A DNA stretch of 64,000 bases from Rossellomorea aquimaris. Its GTDB lineage: Bacteria > Bacillota > Bacilli > Bacillales > Bacillaceae_B. Made by a program: the position numbers and the translations under genes. The notes under the pieces are model-generated. The model saw nothing but the letters and a program-made list of their open reading frames with translations, had not been told where the DNA came from and ran no database searches. The stretch spans positions 124,001-188,000 of the forward strand of contig NZ_QNRJ01000006.1 of NCBI RefSeq assembly GCF_003315075.1. The letters run 5' to 3'. Below, piece after piece: positions 53,170-62,591 of this stretch (position 1 is the first letter of the stretch; each line of letters starts with the position of its first letter).

Positions 53170-54969
53170 CTAAGATTTGCTCGTCCCATTACCCAACGAA
53201 TAGCTTGAAGACTGTTTGTATAAGGATACTGTGAACGTCGTACCTTCATTCACTTCACTGTCGACTTGAATCTTCCCTTCATGGGCTTCAATAATATGCT
53301 TCACAATGGCTAAACCTAAGCCCGTTCCGCCGGAATTACGGCTTCTTGCTTTGTCCACGCGATAAAATCGTTCAAAAATACGGGGAAGTTCTTCTTTACT
53401 GATTCCCATCCCGTTATCCTTGATGCTCACATGAACCATTTCCTTATCTTCCGTCACTGAAATCAAGACATCCCCACCCTTTGGAGTGTAGGCAATCGCA
53501 TTACTGACCAGATTAATGAAAACTTGTTTTAATCGGTAGGAGTCTACATCCGCAAGACCTCTTGACTCAAAGGACGTTTGAAGGGAAATATCTTTTGACT
53601 TGGCTTTTTCCTTCAGTATCGGAATCACGTCCTCAATTAAACCGGCAATCTCTACTTCCTGCAGAGAAAGCTCGAACCCCTGTTTTTCAATCTTGGACAA
53701 TTCCAATAAATCCTGTATTAAGGATTGCAGGCGGTCGCTTTCCATCAGAATGATATCCAGGAAGGATTTTAACGTATCCTGATCATTCATCGCCCCATCC
53801 AGTAGTGTCTCCGAGAAACCTTTAATGGATGTGATCGGTGTCTTCAACTCATGAGAGACATTCGCAACGAAGTCTTTTCTCATCTGCTCGAGCTTCTTGA
53901 GCTCCGTGATGTCATGGAAGACCACGACAATCCCTTTCCACTCATCGTTATGACCGATTATTGGAGCCCCGTATACTTCATAATGCTTTCTTTCTATTTT
54001 ATGAGGAAGAAGGATCTGCTTTCTTAACCGTTCCTCTGTCATGAAGATTTCTTCCACAAGCTTATTCACTTCCTGATAGTGAATGACCTCATGGTATCTT
54101 ACTTTTTTCAGCTGGCTTTCTTTCAGATTAAAAAAGTCCCTGAACGTACGGTTCGTCAATACAACAAAACCGCGATGATCAATTAAGAGAAGGGCACTTC
54201 CCATGTTTTCAATCAGCGTCGTTAAGCGGTCCTGCTGCATTTCCTGGGAATTGACCATTTCCTGCAGATTACGGGCGAGAATGTTAATGGAGGTACTTAA
54301 CATTGTCGTTTCATCCAGGCGGTCTTCGTATGTCCTTGCCCGATAATTCCCTTTGGCGAGCTCCATTGCCACATTCGTCGCCGATTCAATGGGCTTTGTA
54401 TACCTTACCGTGATCCTCGATCCCAAAATGATAATGAGAATTAGCGCAAGCCCTAAGGAAATGGATAGCACAAACCAAATTTGCTGTATACCTTTCTCGA
54501 AGGCTTCTACCTCGGTACTCATGATAAGCAGCCCATTTAACTGGTTATTCCCGCTCTTAAGGGGGTACCAGTAATATCTGTACTCCACACCTGCTGTCAC
54601 CAGTTTTCTATGCTTTTGCTTTACATCCCAGTTCTGCTGGATTTCTTTAATGATCCTTTTTTGCTGAGGACCAACCAGTGATTCCGAACTTTCCGTATCA
54701 TGGACTATACTTCCTGATTTATCAAGAATGGTAATCCTGACATCCAATATGTCACTCAATTCTATGATCATGTCGGGATTGATTTCTTTCGGTGTCCCGT
54801 TTTCTTCAATGGAATTAGCCAGTAACCTTGCCTCTTTTTGAATCCGGGAATTAAATGTATCCAGATAGAAATTCTTGAAAATCTGACCCAGAAGCAAACC
54901 AAGTCCTATTAATACAGCAATGATCAAGGTGATTAGAGCAAAAAGAAGCTTTGTTCTAAACTTGGTCAT
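53170..54969 (-). CDS. phoR: Phosphate-responsive sensor kinase PhoR
   Basis: 599 residues. Two membrane segments (about 9-29 and 165-185) bracket an extracytoplasmic PAS-like domain; then HAMP (RITVRYTKPIESATNVAMELAKG), a cytoplasmic PAS region, the dimerisation/phospho-acceptor box (VSHELKTPITSIKGFSE) and the ATPase boxes N (LVSNAIAYTPKGG), G1/F (DNGMGISKEELPRIFERF) and G2 (GGTGLGLAIVKHI). In B. subtilis PhoR phosphorylates PhoP when phosphate, sensed via wall teichoic acid intermediates, is limiting. The start overlaps the phoP stop as ATGA. Confidence 0.96.
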   Translation of the reverse strand: MTKFRTKLLFALITLIIAVLIGLGLLLGQIFKNFYLDTFNSRIQKEARLLANSIEENGTPKEINPDMIIELSDILDVRITILDKSGSIVHDTESSESLVGPQQKRIIKEIQQNWDVKQKHRKLVTAGVEYRYYWYPLKSGNNQLNGLLIMSTEVEAFEKGIQQIWFVLSISLGLALILIIILGSRITVRYTKPIESATNVAMELAKGNYRARTYEDRLDETTMLSTSINILARNLQEMVNSQEMQQDRLTTLIENMGSALLLIDHRGFVVLTNRTFRDFFNLKESQLKKVRYHEVIHYQEVNKLVEEIFMTEERLRKQILLPHKIERKHYEVYGAPIIGHNDEWKGIVVVFHDITELKKLEQMRKDFVANVSHELKTPITSIKGFSETLLDGAMNDQDTLKSFLDIILMESDRLQSLIQDLLELSKIEKQGFELSLQEVEIAGLIEDVIPILKEKAKSKDISLQTSFESRGLADVDSYRLKQVFINLVSNAIAYTPKGGDVLISVTEDKEMVHVSIKDNGMGISKEELPRIFERFYRVDKARSRNSGGTGLGLAIVKHIIEAHEGKIQVDSEVNEGTTFTVSLYKQSSSYSLGNGTSKS

Positions 54970-55685
54970 CGATTTTTAGGCTCCTCCAATTTATATCCAA
55001 GCCCTCGGATGGTTTTTATATAAGTTGGTTTTTTCGTGTTGGATTCTATTTTTTCCCGTAAATGACTGATATGAACATCCACTATTCTGGTGTCCCCGGC
55101 AAAATCATAATTCCATACCGCACTTAATAGCTGATCTCTCGTCAAGACCCTGCCCTTATTGTCCGTTAGATATAAAAGAAGTTCGAATTCTTTAGGTGTT
55201 AATTCCATTTGTTCACCTTGGAAATATGCTTCATACTGTTCCGGATAAACCTTTAATTCTCCCACTTCCTTGTAATCCGTCGGTTCAATGGAAGAGGATT
55301 CCGCCGCTTCCTGTATGGCTTGACTGCGTCTTAGAATAGCCTTGACCCTTGCAACCACTTCACGTGGACTGAACGGCTTTGTCATATAGTCGTCTGCCCC
55401 AAGCTCGAGTCCAAGAACTTTATCAAACTCGTCATCCTTCGCCGTCAACATAAGAATGGGGATATTAATCTTCCTCTGGCGCAGTTCTTTACAGACTTCG
55501 ATTCCATCCATGGAAGGAAGCATCAGGTCTAGAATAATCAGGTCTGGGGATTGCTCAATCGCTTTATCCCTTCCTTCTTCACCATCATGTGCCGTAGTAA
55601 CGGAATAACCGGATTGCTCAAGATTGTACTTTAAGAGTGTTGCAATAGACTGTTCATCATCGACTACCAAGATTTTTTTGCTCAT
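54966..55685 (-). CDS. phoP: Phosphate response regulator PhoP
   Basis: 239 residues of OmpR type. Receiver domain: acidic pair DDE at 9-11, phospho-acceptor Asp in LIILDLMLPSMDG and Lys in LTAKDDEFDKV; C-terminal winged helix with LTPKEFELLLYLTDNKGRVLTRDQLL, VDVHISHLREKIE and KTIRGLGYKLEEP. ATG 55685 (MSKKILVVDDEQ) is chosen after GGAGGCACAACAA; 16 upstream codons are not part of the family. Controls the phosphate-starvation regulon and pairs with phoR. Confidence 0.97.
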   Translation of the reverse strand: MSKKILVVDDEQSIATLLKYNLEQSGYSVTTAHDGEEGRDKAIEQSPDLIILDLMLPSMDGIEVCKELRQRKINIPILMLTAKDDEFDKVLGLELGADDYMTKPFSPREVVARVKAILRRSQAIQEAAESSSIEPTDYKEVGELKVYPEQYEAYFQGEQMELTPKEFELLLYLTDNKGRVLTRDQLLSAVWNYDFAGDTRIVDVHISHLREKIESNTKKPTYIKTIRGLGYKLEEPKNR

Positions 55686-55898
55686 TTGTTGTGCCTCCAT
55701 ACAAAAGAAATTAACCCCAACATCCAACGTCATTATGTAATTGTACTTTCATTATAATATAAATCTTGAGGGTTACCATCATTTAGAGAGTTTTAATACT
55801 TTTTAGTTTTCTTGCCGTACGATACTAACCGGTCCAAACTTTGTTCTCTTCTTATATATGATGCACTTCTCCCGCTTTCTTTATCAATTTTATGCATA

Positions 55899-55926
55899 AT
55901 AAAAAGAGCTATGGATATCATAGCTC
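55899..55926 (-). terminator. Terminator after the MaoC-like gene
   Basis: On the - strand GAGCTATGATA and TATCCATAGCTC form a stem (one bulge), followed by TTTTTATTATG. Confidence 0.88.
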
Positions 55927-55936
55927 CTTCAGGTGT

Positions 55937-56413
55937 TTAGAAGTTTTCTAATGCATGGCTGTTCATTTTTTCTAATCGGTGAGGGGGGCATACTTTGATG
56001 GTACCGTTGATGACCTTCTCATCTTCTTCATTGGTAGCTGTTACATCGATGGTTACCAAATGAGTGTTGGGATCCACTTCCTTCACTTCAAACAGGAATT
56101 GTACGGTTGCGTAATGATAGACCGGTTTAGGGAATTCAATGTTTTGCTCTACTATATGAGAGCCCGGACCCGGTAAGTATTTGGAAACGGCAGATGTAAT
56201 GATGCCTGTTAACATGATTGAAGGGACAATCGGCTTTTTGAATGGCGTTTGAGAAGCATAATCATGCTGGATGTATAATGGATTGGCATCATTTGTGAGC
56301 CCCAGGTATAGAAGCAGTGCGTTATCTTCTATTTTTTCTGTAAGGGTCAGCTTTTCACCAATTGTCATTTCTTCAATTTTTCTTCCCAGTTTTCTCTTTT
56401 TCCCTAATAACAT
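55937..56413 (-). CDS. MaoC-like hot-dog dehydratase-family protein
   Basis: 158 residues. MaoC-type hot-dog fold: FTEKIEDNALLLYLGLTNDANPLYIQHDYA resembles the (R)-hydratase segment with the ND.NP motif, and PIVPSIMLTGIITSAVSKYLPG follows as the conserved 'hydratase 2' stretch (normally IVHG). Asp-Asn instead of the usual Asp-x-His makes activity uncertain; it may be a hydratase or a relative with another substrate. ATG 56413 after GGAGGTGCTTCTT. No beta-oxidation genes adjoin it: it lies between phoP and mdh. Confidence 0.7.
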   Translation of the reverse strand: MLLGKKRKLGRKIEEMTIGEKLTLTEKIEDNALLLYLGLTNDANPLYIQHDYASQTPFKKPIVPSIMLTGIITSAVSKYLPGPGSHIVEQNIEFPKPVYHYATVQFLFEVKEVDPNTHLVTIDVTATNEEDEKVINGTIKVCPPHRLEKMNSHALENF

Positions 56414-56603
56414 AAGAAGCACCTCCGCGTATGTAAACGATTACAATTTTAAATTATAAAAATTGTTTTTATTATCTGTCTATTAATATTTTATCATTTA
56501 TAGGGTTTCCATACAAAGAGTTTTTACGCGTTGGGTGATTATTTTAATAGAACATCATTTTGCAAAGTCTAGTTGGTTAAACTTCCTCGATGAGCGAGTA
56601 GTG

Positions 56604-56729
56604 GTTGATTTCCGCTCCAGGTGCTCGCTTTCCGCGGGGCGTGAGTTGAGCCTCCTCGGGCTTTGCCCTGCGGGGTCTCAACTTTCCCGCTATTCCCGCA
56701 GGAGTCGAGCACCTTCCGCTACAATCAAC
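56604..56729 (+). repeat. Structured intergenic palindromic repeat, copy F
   Basis: Outer arms GTTGATT (56604-56610) and AATCAAC (56723-56729); middle arms GGTGCTCG (56620-56627) and CGAGCACC (56706-56713); inner GAGTTGAG/CTCAACTT; apical GGGC-TTT-GCCC. Nearly identical to copy A, 55 kb away. Between the MaoC-like gene and the mdh 3' end. The rest of 56413-56880 shows only the mdh terminator. Confidence 0.93.
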
Positions 56730-56831
56730 TTTCTGAGTATGTTTCTTTAAAAGAAAATAAATAAAAAATCCTTTTAATACAGAACACTATTATAAAAAGA
56801 AACTCGATCATTTCCACCAGTATTCTTCCAT

Positions 56832-56865
56832 AAAAAAACTGACCCCCAATATGGAAGCCAGTTTT
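56832..56865 (-). terminator. mdh terminator
   Basis: On the - strand AAAACTGGCTTCC and GGGGGTCAGTTTT form an interrupted stem, followed by TTTATGG. It ends the citZ-icd-mdh group. Confidence 0.8.
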
Positions 56866-56879
56866 GGATTGAGTGTGTA

Positions 56880-57818
56880 TTAAGCCAAAGAAGACATGAC
56901 GTTTTTAACGGCGTCTGCAGAGTTTGCGAGTGCGGCTTTTTCTTCTTCGGTTAGTTCGAGTTCGATGATTTTTTCCAGTCCGTTACCGCCTAGGATGGTT
57001 GGAACACCGAGGTAGATCCCTTCGAATCCGTATTCGCCTTCCAGGTATGCAATGGCTGGGATGACGCGGCGTTGGTCCTTAAGGATGGCTTCTACCATTT
57101 GTACAAGTGAAGCAGCAGGAGCATAATAAGCACTTCCGTTACCCAGAAGGCCTACAATTTCCCCTCCGCCTTTACGGGTACGCTCGACGATCGCGTCTAA
57201 TCGATCTTTAGGGATTAATGTTTCCAGAGGGATTCCTCCAGCGTACGAGTAACGAATAAGAGGAACCATGTCATCCCCATGGCCGCCAAGAACGAATCCT
57301 GTAATATCTTTCACAGAAAGGTTCAATTCTTGAGCGACAAATGTGCGGAAACGGGCTGTATCCAGAACGCCGGATTGTCCGATAACGCGCTCTTTAGGGA
57401 ATCCGGACTCTTTGAAGACTGTATAGGTCATAGCATCCACCGGGTTTGTCAGAACGATGATGTAGCAATCCGGCGAATATTTAACGATTTGCTGCGTGAC
57501 CGATTTCATGACCTTTTGATTGGTTTGAACCAGATCATCACGGCTCATTCCAGGTTTACGGGCAATCCCTGCAGTGATGACAACGATATCCGAATCCTTT
57601 GTATCTTCATAATTGGAAGTACCGATGATGTTTGAATCAAATCCTTGTACCGGGCTCGCTTCAAGCATATCCAACGCTTTCCCTTTCGTTGGGTCTTCAT
57701 TTTGAGGAATATCGACCAGCACAACATCTCCAAGCTCTTTCTGAGCAAGCATCAGTGCTGTAGTCGCCCCTGTGAAACCTCCACCGATAACAGATACTTT
57801 TCTACGTTTAATAGCCAT
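56880..57818 (-). CDS. mdh: Malate dehydrogenase
   Basis: 312 residues; NAD-dependent malate to oxaloacetate step of the TCA cycle. The glycine motif [13 protein letters not shown] is near the N-terminus; [40 protein letters not shown], and the catalytic histidine in [13 protein letters not shown] are lactate/malate dehydrogenase signatures, and MSRDD has the substrate arginine. ATG 57818 (MAIKRRK) is chosen after AGGAGGAGTTATG; ATG 57821 is next to it. The LDH-like MDH fold (not the longer cytosolic type) is normal in Bacillus. Confidence 0.97.
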   Translation of the reverse strand: MAIKRRKVSVIGGGFTGATTALMLAQKELGDVVLVDIPQNEDPTKGKALDMLEASPVQGFDSNIIGTSNYEDTKDSDIVVITAGIARKPGMSRDDLVQTNQKVMKSVTQQIVKYSPDCYIIVLTNPVDAMTYTVFKESGFPKERVIGQSGVLDTARFRTFVAQELNLSVKDITGFVLGGHGDDMVPLIRYSYAGGIPLETLIPKDRLDAIVERTRKGGGEIVGLLGNGSAYYAPAASLVQMVEAILKDQRRVIPAIAYLEGEYGFEGIYLGVPTILGGNGLEKIIELELTEEEKAALANSADAVKNVMSSLA

Positions 57819-57853
57819 CATAACTCCTCCTATTCGTGTCATTATGTAAAGGA

Positions 57854-57879
57854 AGGAGTGCTCCGTTTCGAAGCACCCC
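57854..57879 (-). other. Hairpin between icd and mdh
   Basis: On the - strand GGGGTGCT and AGCACTCC pair (with one G-U) around TCGAAACGG. No T run follows, so it may be a processing or stabilising element rather than a terminator. Confidence 0.5.
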
Positions 57880-57899
57880 ATCCCTATTTCAAATTAAGA

Positions 57900-59171
57900 T
57901 TATCCCATGTTTTCGATTAAAGCAGAACCGAACTCAGAACATTTCACTTCTGTTGCTCCATCCATTAGACGGGCGAAGTCATATGTTACGACTTTAGAAG
58001 CGATTGTTTTCTCCATGGATTTCGTGATTAAGTTAGCAGCTTCTGTCCAACCAAGGTGCTCAAGCATAAGCACACCGGAAAGGATGACAGATGAAGGATT
58101 CACTTTATCCATACCTGCATATTTAGGAGCCGTTCCGTGAGTTGCCTCAAAGATCGCATGTCCTGATTCGTAGTTGATGTTTGCTCCAGGAGCGATTCCG
58201 ATTCCACCAACTTGAGCGGCTAATGCATCAGAGATATAATCCCCGTTTAGGTTCATTGTTGCCACTACATCAAACTCAGCCGGACGAGTAAGGATTTGCT
58301 GTAAGAAGATATCAGCGATTGAATCCTTCACGATGATCTTGCCAGCTGCTTCAGCTTCGGATTGTGCTTTGTTAGCAGCTTCCAATCCGTCAGCATCTTT
58401 GATTTTGTCATATTGAGCCCAAGTGAATACTTTATCACCGAATTCTTTTTCAGCAAGCTCGTAACCCCAGTTTTTGAAAGCTCCTTCAGTGAACTTCATG
58501 ATGTTCCCTTTGTGAACCAACGTTACTGATTTACGGCCTTCTGTGATCGCGTAATTGATCGCTGCACGAACAAGACGGTTTGTCCCTTCTTCAGATACAG
58601 GCTTGATTCCGATACCGGATGTTTCTGGGAAACGGATTTTGTTAGCACCCATTTCATCTTGAAGGAAAGTGATTAATTTCTTCACTTCATCAGAACCTTT
58701 TGCGTATTCGATACCTGCATAGATGTCTTCAGTGTTTTCACGGAAGATGACCATGTCAGTGTCTTCAGGACGCTTAACCGGTGATGGAACACCTTCGAAG
58801 TAGCGTACCGGACGCAGGCAAGTGAACAGGTCTAATTCCTGACGAAGCGCAACGTTCAATGAACGGATTCCGCCGCCGACAGGAGTAGTAAGTGGCCCTT
58901 TGATCGCGATGAAATATTCACGGATTGCTTCAAGTGTATCGTTTGGAAGCCATTCGCCCGTTTTGTTGAATGCCTTTTCCCCTGCATATACTTCTTTCCA
59001 AGAAATCTTGCGCTCACCTTTGTATGCTTTTTCTACAGAAGCATCCAGCACGCGCTTGGCTGCTGCCCAAATATCTGGACCCGTTCCGTCACCTTCAATG
59101 AATGGGACGATTGGATTGTTTGGCACATTAAGTTGGCCGTTCTGGTTTGTAATTTTTTCACCTTGTGTCAT
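57900..59171 (-). CDS. icd: Isocitrate dehydrogenase (NADP)
   Basis: 423 residues. Oxidative decarboxylation of isocitrate to 2-oxoglutarate. The substrate loop [27 protein letters not shown] (with the serine that is phosphorylated in Escherichia coli), [14 protein letters not shown], the catalytic [27 protein letters not shown] segment and [20 protein letters not shown] are all present. ATG follows ATGGAGGTTACATA. It lies between citZ and mdh with hairpins on both sides. Confidence 0.99.
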   Translation of the reverse strand: MTQGEKITNQNGQLNVPNNPIVPFIEGDGTGPDIWAAAKRVLDASVEKAYKGERKISWKEVYAGEKAFNKTGEWLPNDTLEAIREYFIAIKGPLTTPVGGGIRSLNVALRQELDLFTCLRPVRYFEGVPSPVKRPEDTDMVIFRENTEDIYAGIEYAKGSDEVKKLITFLQDEMGANKIRFPETSGIGIKPVSEEGTNRLVRAAINYAITEGRKSVTLVHKGNIMKFTEGAFKNWGYELAEKEFGDKVFTWAQYDKIKDADGLEAANKAQSEAEAAGKIIVKDSIADIFLQQILTRPAEFDVVATMNLNGDYISDALAAQVGGIGIAPGANINYESGHAIFEATHGTAPKYAGMDKVNPSSVILSGVLMLEHLGWTEAANLITKSMEKTIASKVVTYDFARLMDGATEVKCSEFGSALIENMG

Positions 59172-59198
59172 TATGTAACCTCCATTTATTCATTATCA

Positions 59199-59243
59199 AA
59201 GGGGATGACCCATAATTGCCTTATGCATTTAGAGTCAGTCCCC
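59199..59243 (-). terminator. Weak hairpin between citZ and icd
   Basis: On the - strand GGGGACTGAC pairs with GTCATCCCC with one bulge, then TTTGATAATG. Partial termination or transcript processing is possible, which would let icd and mdh levels differ from citZ. Confidence 0.5.
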
Positions 59244-59292
59244 TTCTCATATTCATTACACCAATATTTTCACCATTTGTAAATATGGATGT

Positions 59293-60411
59293 TTAACCTC
59301 TTTGTTCTACAGGCACATATTCCTGCTTGCCAGGCCCTACGTAATCAGCACGTGGACGGATCAGGCGGTTGTTTGAATACTGCTCCAGGATATGAGCTAA
59401 CCAGCCGGATACCCGGCTTACAGCGAAGATCGGCGTGAATAGGTCATGATCGATGCCTAAGCTGTGGTAAACGGATGCTGAATAGAAATCAACATTAGGC
59501 GGTAAGCCTTTATTAGATGTAAATACATCTTCTACCTTAACGGACATTTCGTAATATTTACTTTGTCCAGTTAATTCAGTTAATTTTTTAGACATTTCTT
59601 TAAGGTGCTTGGCACGCGGATCTCCTTGACGGTATACACGGTGACCGAAGCCCATGATTTTTTCTTTCTTGTCCAGTTTGTCGAGGATATACTCTTCCGC
59701 TTTATCGACAGAACCGATTTCAGTAAGCATCTTCATTACCTGCTCATTTGCTCCACCGTGCAGTGGTCCTTTTAAAGCACCGATCGCAGCAGTGACACCT
59801 GAATACACATCAGAAAGAGTCGCGACACATACACGTGCAGTGAATGTAGAAGCGTTTAACTCGTGATCCGCATGAAGAACAAGCGCTTTATTGAACGCCT
59901 CGATTTCAACCGGCTCAGGATCTTTCCCGGTTAACATATATAAGAAATTAGCAGCGAATCCTAAATCTTTGCGAGGAGCAATCGGCTCTTGTCCATTACG
60001 AATACGTGAAAAGCTCGTAACGATTGTAGGAATTTTTGCTTGAAGTCGAACAGCTTTTAAATAGTTTTCCTTTTCGTCCATTACATCTGCTTTATCATCA
60101 TATAGTCCAAGTAAAGACACGGCAGAACGTAAAGCCGCCATAGGATGGACTTCCTTGATGTTGTACATCTTGAAGTGCTCGATGACCTCTTTAGGCAATT
60201 CAGCGTTATCTGCCAATAGCTCTGTAAATTCCTGAAGCTCTGATGAAGTAGGTAATTTCAGATGCCATAATAAGTAGATAACCTCTTCGAAACTGGCATT
60301 GTTTGCTAAATCATCAATGTTGTAGCCAACATATGTAAGAGTATCATCAATGATCGAACTGATGGATGATGTTGTTGCTACAACCCCTTCTAACCCGCGA
60401 GTTGCTGTCAT
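59293..60411 (-). CDS. citZ: Citrate synthase
   Basis: 372 residues. Condenses oxaloacetate and acetyl-CoA. Catalytic histidine/aspartate region: LVLHADHELNASTFTARV, GGANEQVMKML, KIMGFGHRVYRQGDPRAKHL, PPNVDFYSASVYHSLGI with the catalytic Asp. ATG 60411 (MTATRGLEG) is chosen: AAGGAGAGGTTATT precedes it. It heads citZ-icd-mdh. Promoter and cre-like sites lie upstream, consistent with CcpA control in B. subtilis. Confidence 0.98.
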   Translation of the reverse strand: MTATRGLEGVVATTSSISSIIDDTLTYVGYNIDDLANNASFEEVIYLLWHLKLPTSSELQEFTELLADNAELPKEVIEHFKMYNIKEVHPMAALRSAVSLLGLYDDKADVMDEKENYLKAVRLQAKIPTIVTSFSRIRNGQEPIAPRKDLGFAANFLYMLTGKDPEPVEIEAFNKALVLHADHELNASTFTARVCVATLSDVYSGVTAAIGALKGPLHGGANEQVMKMLTEIGSVDKAEEYILDKLDKKEKIMGFGHRVYRQGDPRAKHLKEMSKKLTELTGQSKYYEMSVKVEDVFTSNKGLPPNVDFYSASVYHSLGIDHDLFTPIFAVSRVSGWLAHILEQYSNNRLIRPRADYVGPGKQEYVPVEQRG

Positions 60412-60592
60412 AATAACCTCTCCTTTTGTTAAGTATTTCTCTTTACCCATTTTCATATGAGCATAAAACCCTACAAGACTATCAAATAAGTCAGTAGGCT
60501 TGTTTAAAAAGAACATAAATAAAGGTTGAGCGATTGCTCAATTCCTATACAAAAAATGATTCCCGGCTCTTCCTATGATATCACGAGAGCTT

Positions 60593-60655
60593 GGGATGCG
60601 CTTACATTTCCTATTATAAACAATTATCTGACTTTTGTGAATGAAAACGCATCAA
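60593..60655 (-). promoter_or_regulatory. citZ promoter with two cre-like sites
   Basis: On the - strand TTCACA (complement of 60636-60641) and TATAAT (complement of 60613-60618) are 17 bases apart. ATGTAAGCGCATCCC (complement of 60593-60607) matches the CcpA cre consensus WTGNAANCGNWNNCW except its last base and lies at the transcription start. ATGAAAACGCATCAA (60641-60655) is a second, one-mismatch site at the -35. CcpA repression is the natural reading. Confidence 0.65.
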
Positions 60656-60813
60656 TTTCTATAAAAATTATTTTTCTAGAAAAATAAACCATAGCATTGA
60701 GGCGTGCAAACGGGGTGGTTACAGGGGTTTCTCATCCCGTTGTAAAAGCACTAAATATGTCGAAGATGTATAATCAAAGTCAACCTCCCATCAGAGATAT
60801 GGAGGATGGATCC

Positions 60814-60839
60814 TGCCACCGGCACGGACGCCAGTGGCA
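60814..60839 (-). terminator. Hairpin immediately after ytwI
   Basis: On the - strand TGCCACTGGC and GCCGGTGGCA form a ten-pair stem (one G-U). It starts three bases after the ytwI stop. No T run follows. The remaining stretch up to the citZ promoter (60655-60814) shows no ORF with a ribosome binding site. Confidence 0.55.
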
Positions 60840-60841
60840 TT

Positions 60842-61300
60842 CTATAAGAACAACTCATATAATTTCATCACGAGGTACGCAATACCGGCTCCAATCAACG
60901 GCCCCACAGCCACTGCTTTAAAGAATGCCACCGCCAAGACTGTACCGAGGACAAGAGCTGTCGTAATATGAGGGTCCTCCTCCAACAGCGTTAACCCGCT
61001 CTTTGCAATTAAGGCCACCGCCATCCCGGAAGCGAGGGCAATCCACGCATAAGGTGACTTTAATGAGTCATACAGGTCTTTAAAACCGATCTCGCCTGTA
61101 GCGATTGGTGCCAATACGGCAATCGTTATGATGGTAACACCCCAGTTAATCCCTTTGGACTGAATGCTCGTAAACACTTTTTCATCGATGCCTGCCAGCT
61201 TTAGAAGGATTAGAAATGTTACGGCTATAATAATGGACTGGTTTTTTGCAGCGAAGCCAATTCCCAATAGGAGCAACAAAAACATGAATGCCTGTGACAT
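60842..61300 (-). CDS. ytwI: DUF441 membrane protein
   Basis: 152 residues, four to five hydrophobic segments. ITIAVLAPIATGEIGFKDLYDSLKSPYAW is the DUF441 signature stretch, and VLGTVLAVAFFKAVAVGPLIGAGIAYL follows. Function unknown. ATG 61300 (MSQAFMF) after GGAAGAGGTTACTA. Divergent from ytvI, as in B. subtilis. Confidence 0.88.
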   Translation of the reverse strand: MSQAFMFLLLLLGIGFAAKNQSIIIAVTFLILLKLAGIDEKVFTSIQSKGINWGVTIITIAVLAPIATGEIGFKDLYDSLKSPYAWIALASGMAVALIAKSGLTLLEEDPHITTALVLGTVLAVAFFKAVAVGPLIGAGIAYLVMKLYELFL

Positions 61301-61447
61301 TAGTAACCTCTTCCTTTCGTAATCATTATCCTGACATATCAACTTTTATCATTTGTTGTAAAATTGATCAACCTCGTTAAATTAAACTTCCTTTCATTTC
61401 CTGTCTCCTTTAAAATAGAAGTAGAAGATCGGGTAGGAGGGAAGCCC

Positions 61448-62554
61448 TTGAATGTAGAATATGTTTATCGAACGATGAGGTTCATAATCGTTTTAGCTAT
61501 CGTCATGCTCTCATTGATTTCACTCTATTACATATGGAAGCTTGCTTATCCGTTTATCATTGCCATTGCCATCGCGTTACTCATCAATCCTCTTGTGAAT
61601 TGGCTTGAAAAATGGCTGCCCAGGATATGGGCGGTTGCTTTATCTCTCATATTGATTATTGCGATTTTTGCTGGGCTTATCACCTTATTGATTGCTGAGA
61701 TTGTTTCCGGAGCGAATTATTTAGCTGAAGAGCTTCCTAAGCATGTGCAGACCCTGGTCAAATATGCTGAGGATTTCATCGTAGGTCAGGTGATTCCACT
61801 ATACAACCAGCTATCAGGTTTATTCAAGAACCTTGAAGCAGGGCAGCAGGATACCATATTAGAAAATGTCCAGACCGCCGGAACGAAAATCGCCACATCG
61901 GCAGGGGATTTCCTGCAAAACTTTTTCACCAAATTGCCTCAGTTGATCTCATGGATTCCCAACGCGGCATCCGTCCTGATTTTTGCCGCTTTAGCCACAT
62001 TTTTCATCAGTAAAGACTGGTATTCATTATCTGCCAAAGCAGAGAAAATCATTCCCGGAAAGGCAATGAGCAGCGGGAGAAAAGTATTCATCGACCTGAA
62101 AAGGGCCCTATTCGGATTTGTAAGGGCACAGTTCACCCTCATCTCCATCACGGCTATCATCGTGTTAATCGGATTGATCATATTGAGAGTGGATTACGCC
62201 ATCACCATTGCGCTCGTAACGGGTCTCGTTGATATTTTACCGTATCTTGGTACAGGAGCGGTTTTCGTACCTTGGATCATTTATGAGTTTATTACAGGGA
62301 ACGTAGGATTAGGTATCGGTTTATCCGTTCTCTATCTAGTTGTCGTGGTACAGCGTCAAATCATGGAGCCGAAAGTCCTGTCATCAAGCATCGGACTCGA
62401 TCCACTCGCCACCCTGATCGCCCTCTTTGTCGGCTTTAAGCTCATCGGGTTTCTTGGCTTGATTGTCGGTCCCGTTGTGCTGGTCATTCTATCCACCCTC
62501 AAAAGAGCCGGCGTCTTTGAAGATACGTGGAAATTTATTATGGGTGTAAAATAG
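61448..62554 (+). CDS. ytvI: AI-2E-family transporter-like protein YtvI
   Basis: 368 residues with about eight hydrophobic segments. The family pattern includes IAIAIALLINPLVNWLEKW near the start, RVDYAITIALVTGLVDILPYLGTGAVFVPWIIYEF, and GLDPLATLIALFVGFKLIGFLGLIVGPVVLVIL near the end. B. subtilis YtvI is listed as a sporulation membrane protein; some family members are transporters but YtvI's substrate is unknown. The start is TTG 61448 with AGGAGG nearby; the 28-residue extension upstream is noise. Confidence 0.88.
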   Translation: MNVEYVYRTMRFIIVLAIVMLSLISLYYIWKLAYPFIIAIAIALLINPLVNWLEKWLPRIWAVALSLILIIAIFAGLITLLIAEIVSGANYLAEELPKHVQTLVKYAEDFIVGQVIPLYNQLSGLFKNLEAGQQDTILENVQTAGTKIATSAGDFLQNFFTKLPQLISWIPNAASVLIFAALATFFISKDWYSLSAKAEKIIPGKAMSSGRKVFIDLKRALFGFVRAQFTLISITAIIVLIGLIILRVDYAITIALVTGLVDILPYLGTGAVFVPWIIYEFITGNVGLGIGLSVLYLVVVVQRQIMEPKVLSSSIGLDPLATLIALFVGFKLIGFLGLIVGPVVLVILSTLKRAGVFEDTWKFIMGVK

Positions 62555-62555
62555 C

Positions 62556-62589
62556 AAAAAGCACTGCTCCCCATGAGCAGTGCTTTTTG
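62556..62589. terminator. Bidirectional terminator between ytvI and fxsA
   Basis: AAAAAGCACTGCTC and GAGCAGTGCTTTTT form a perfect fourteen-pair stem around CCCATG, with A run before and T run after. Confidence 0.93.
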
Positions 62590-62591
62590 TA

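Noticed and set aside
60697-60921. Plus-strand 74-residue frame upstream of citZ
   Set aside because: It runs antisense into ytwI, has no ribosome binding site and contains hairpin sequence.
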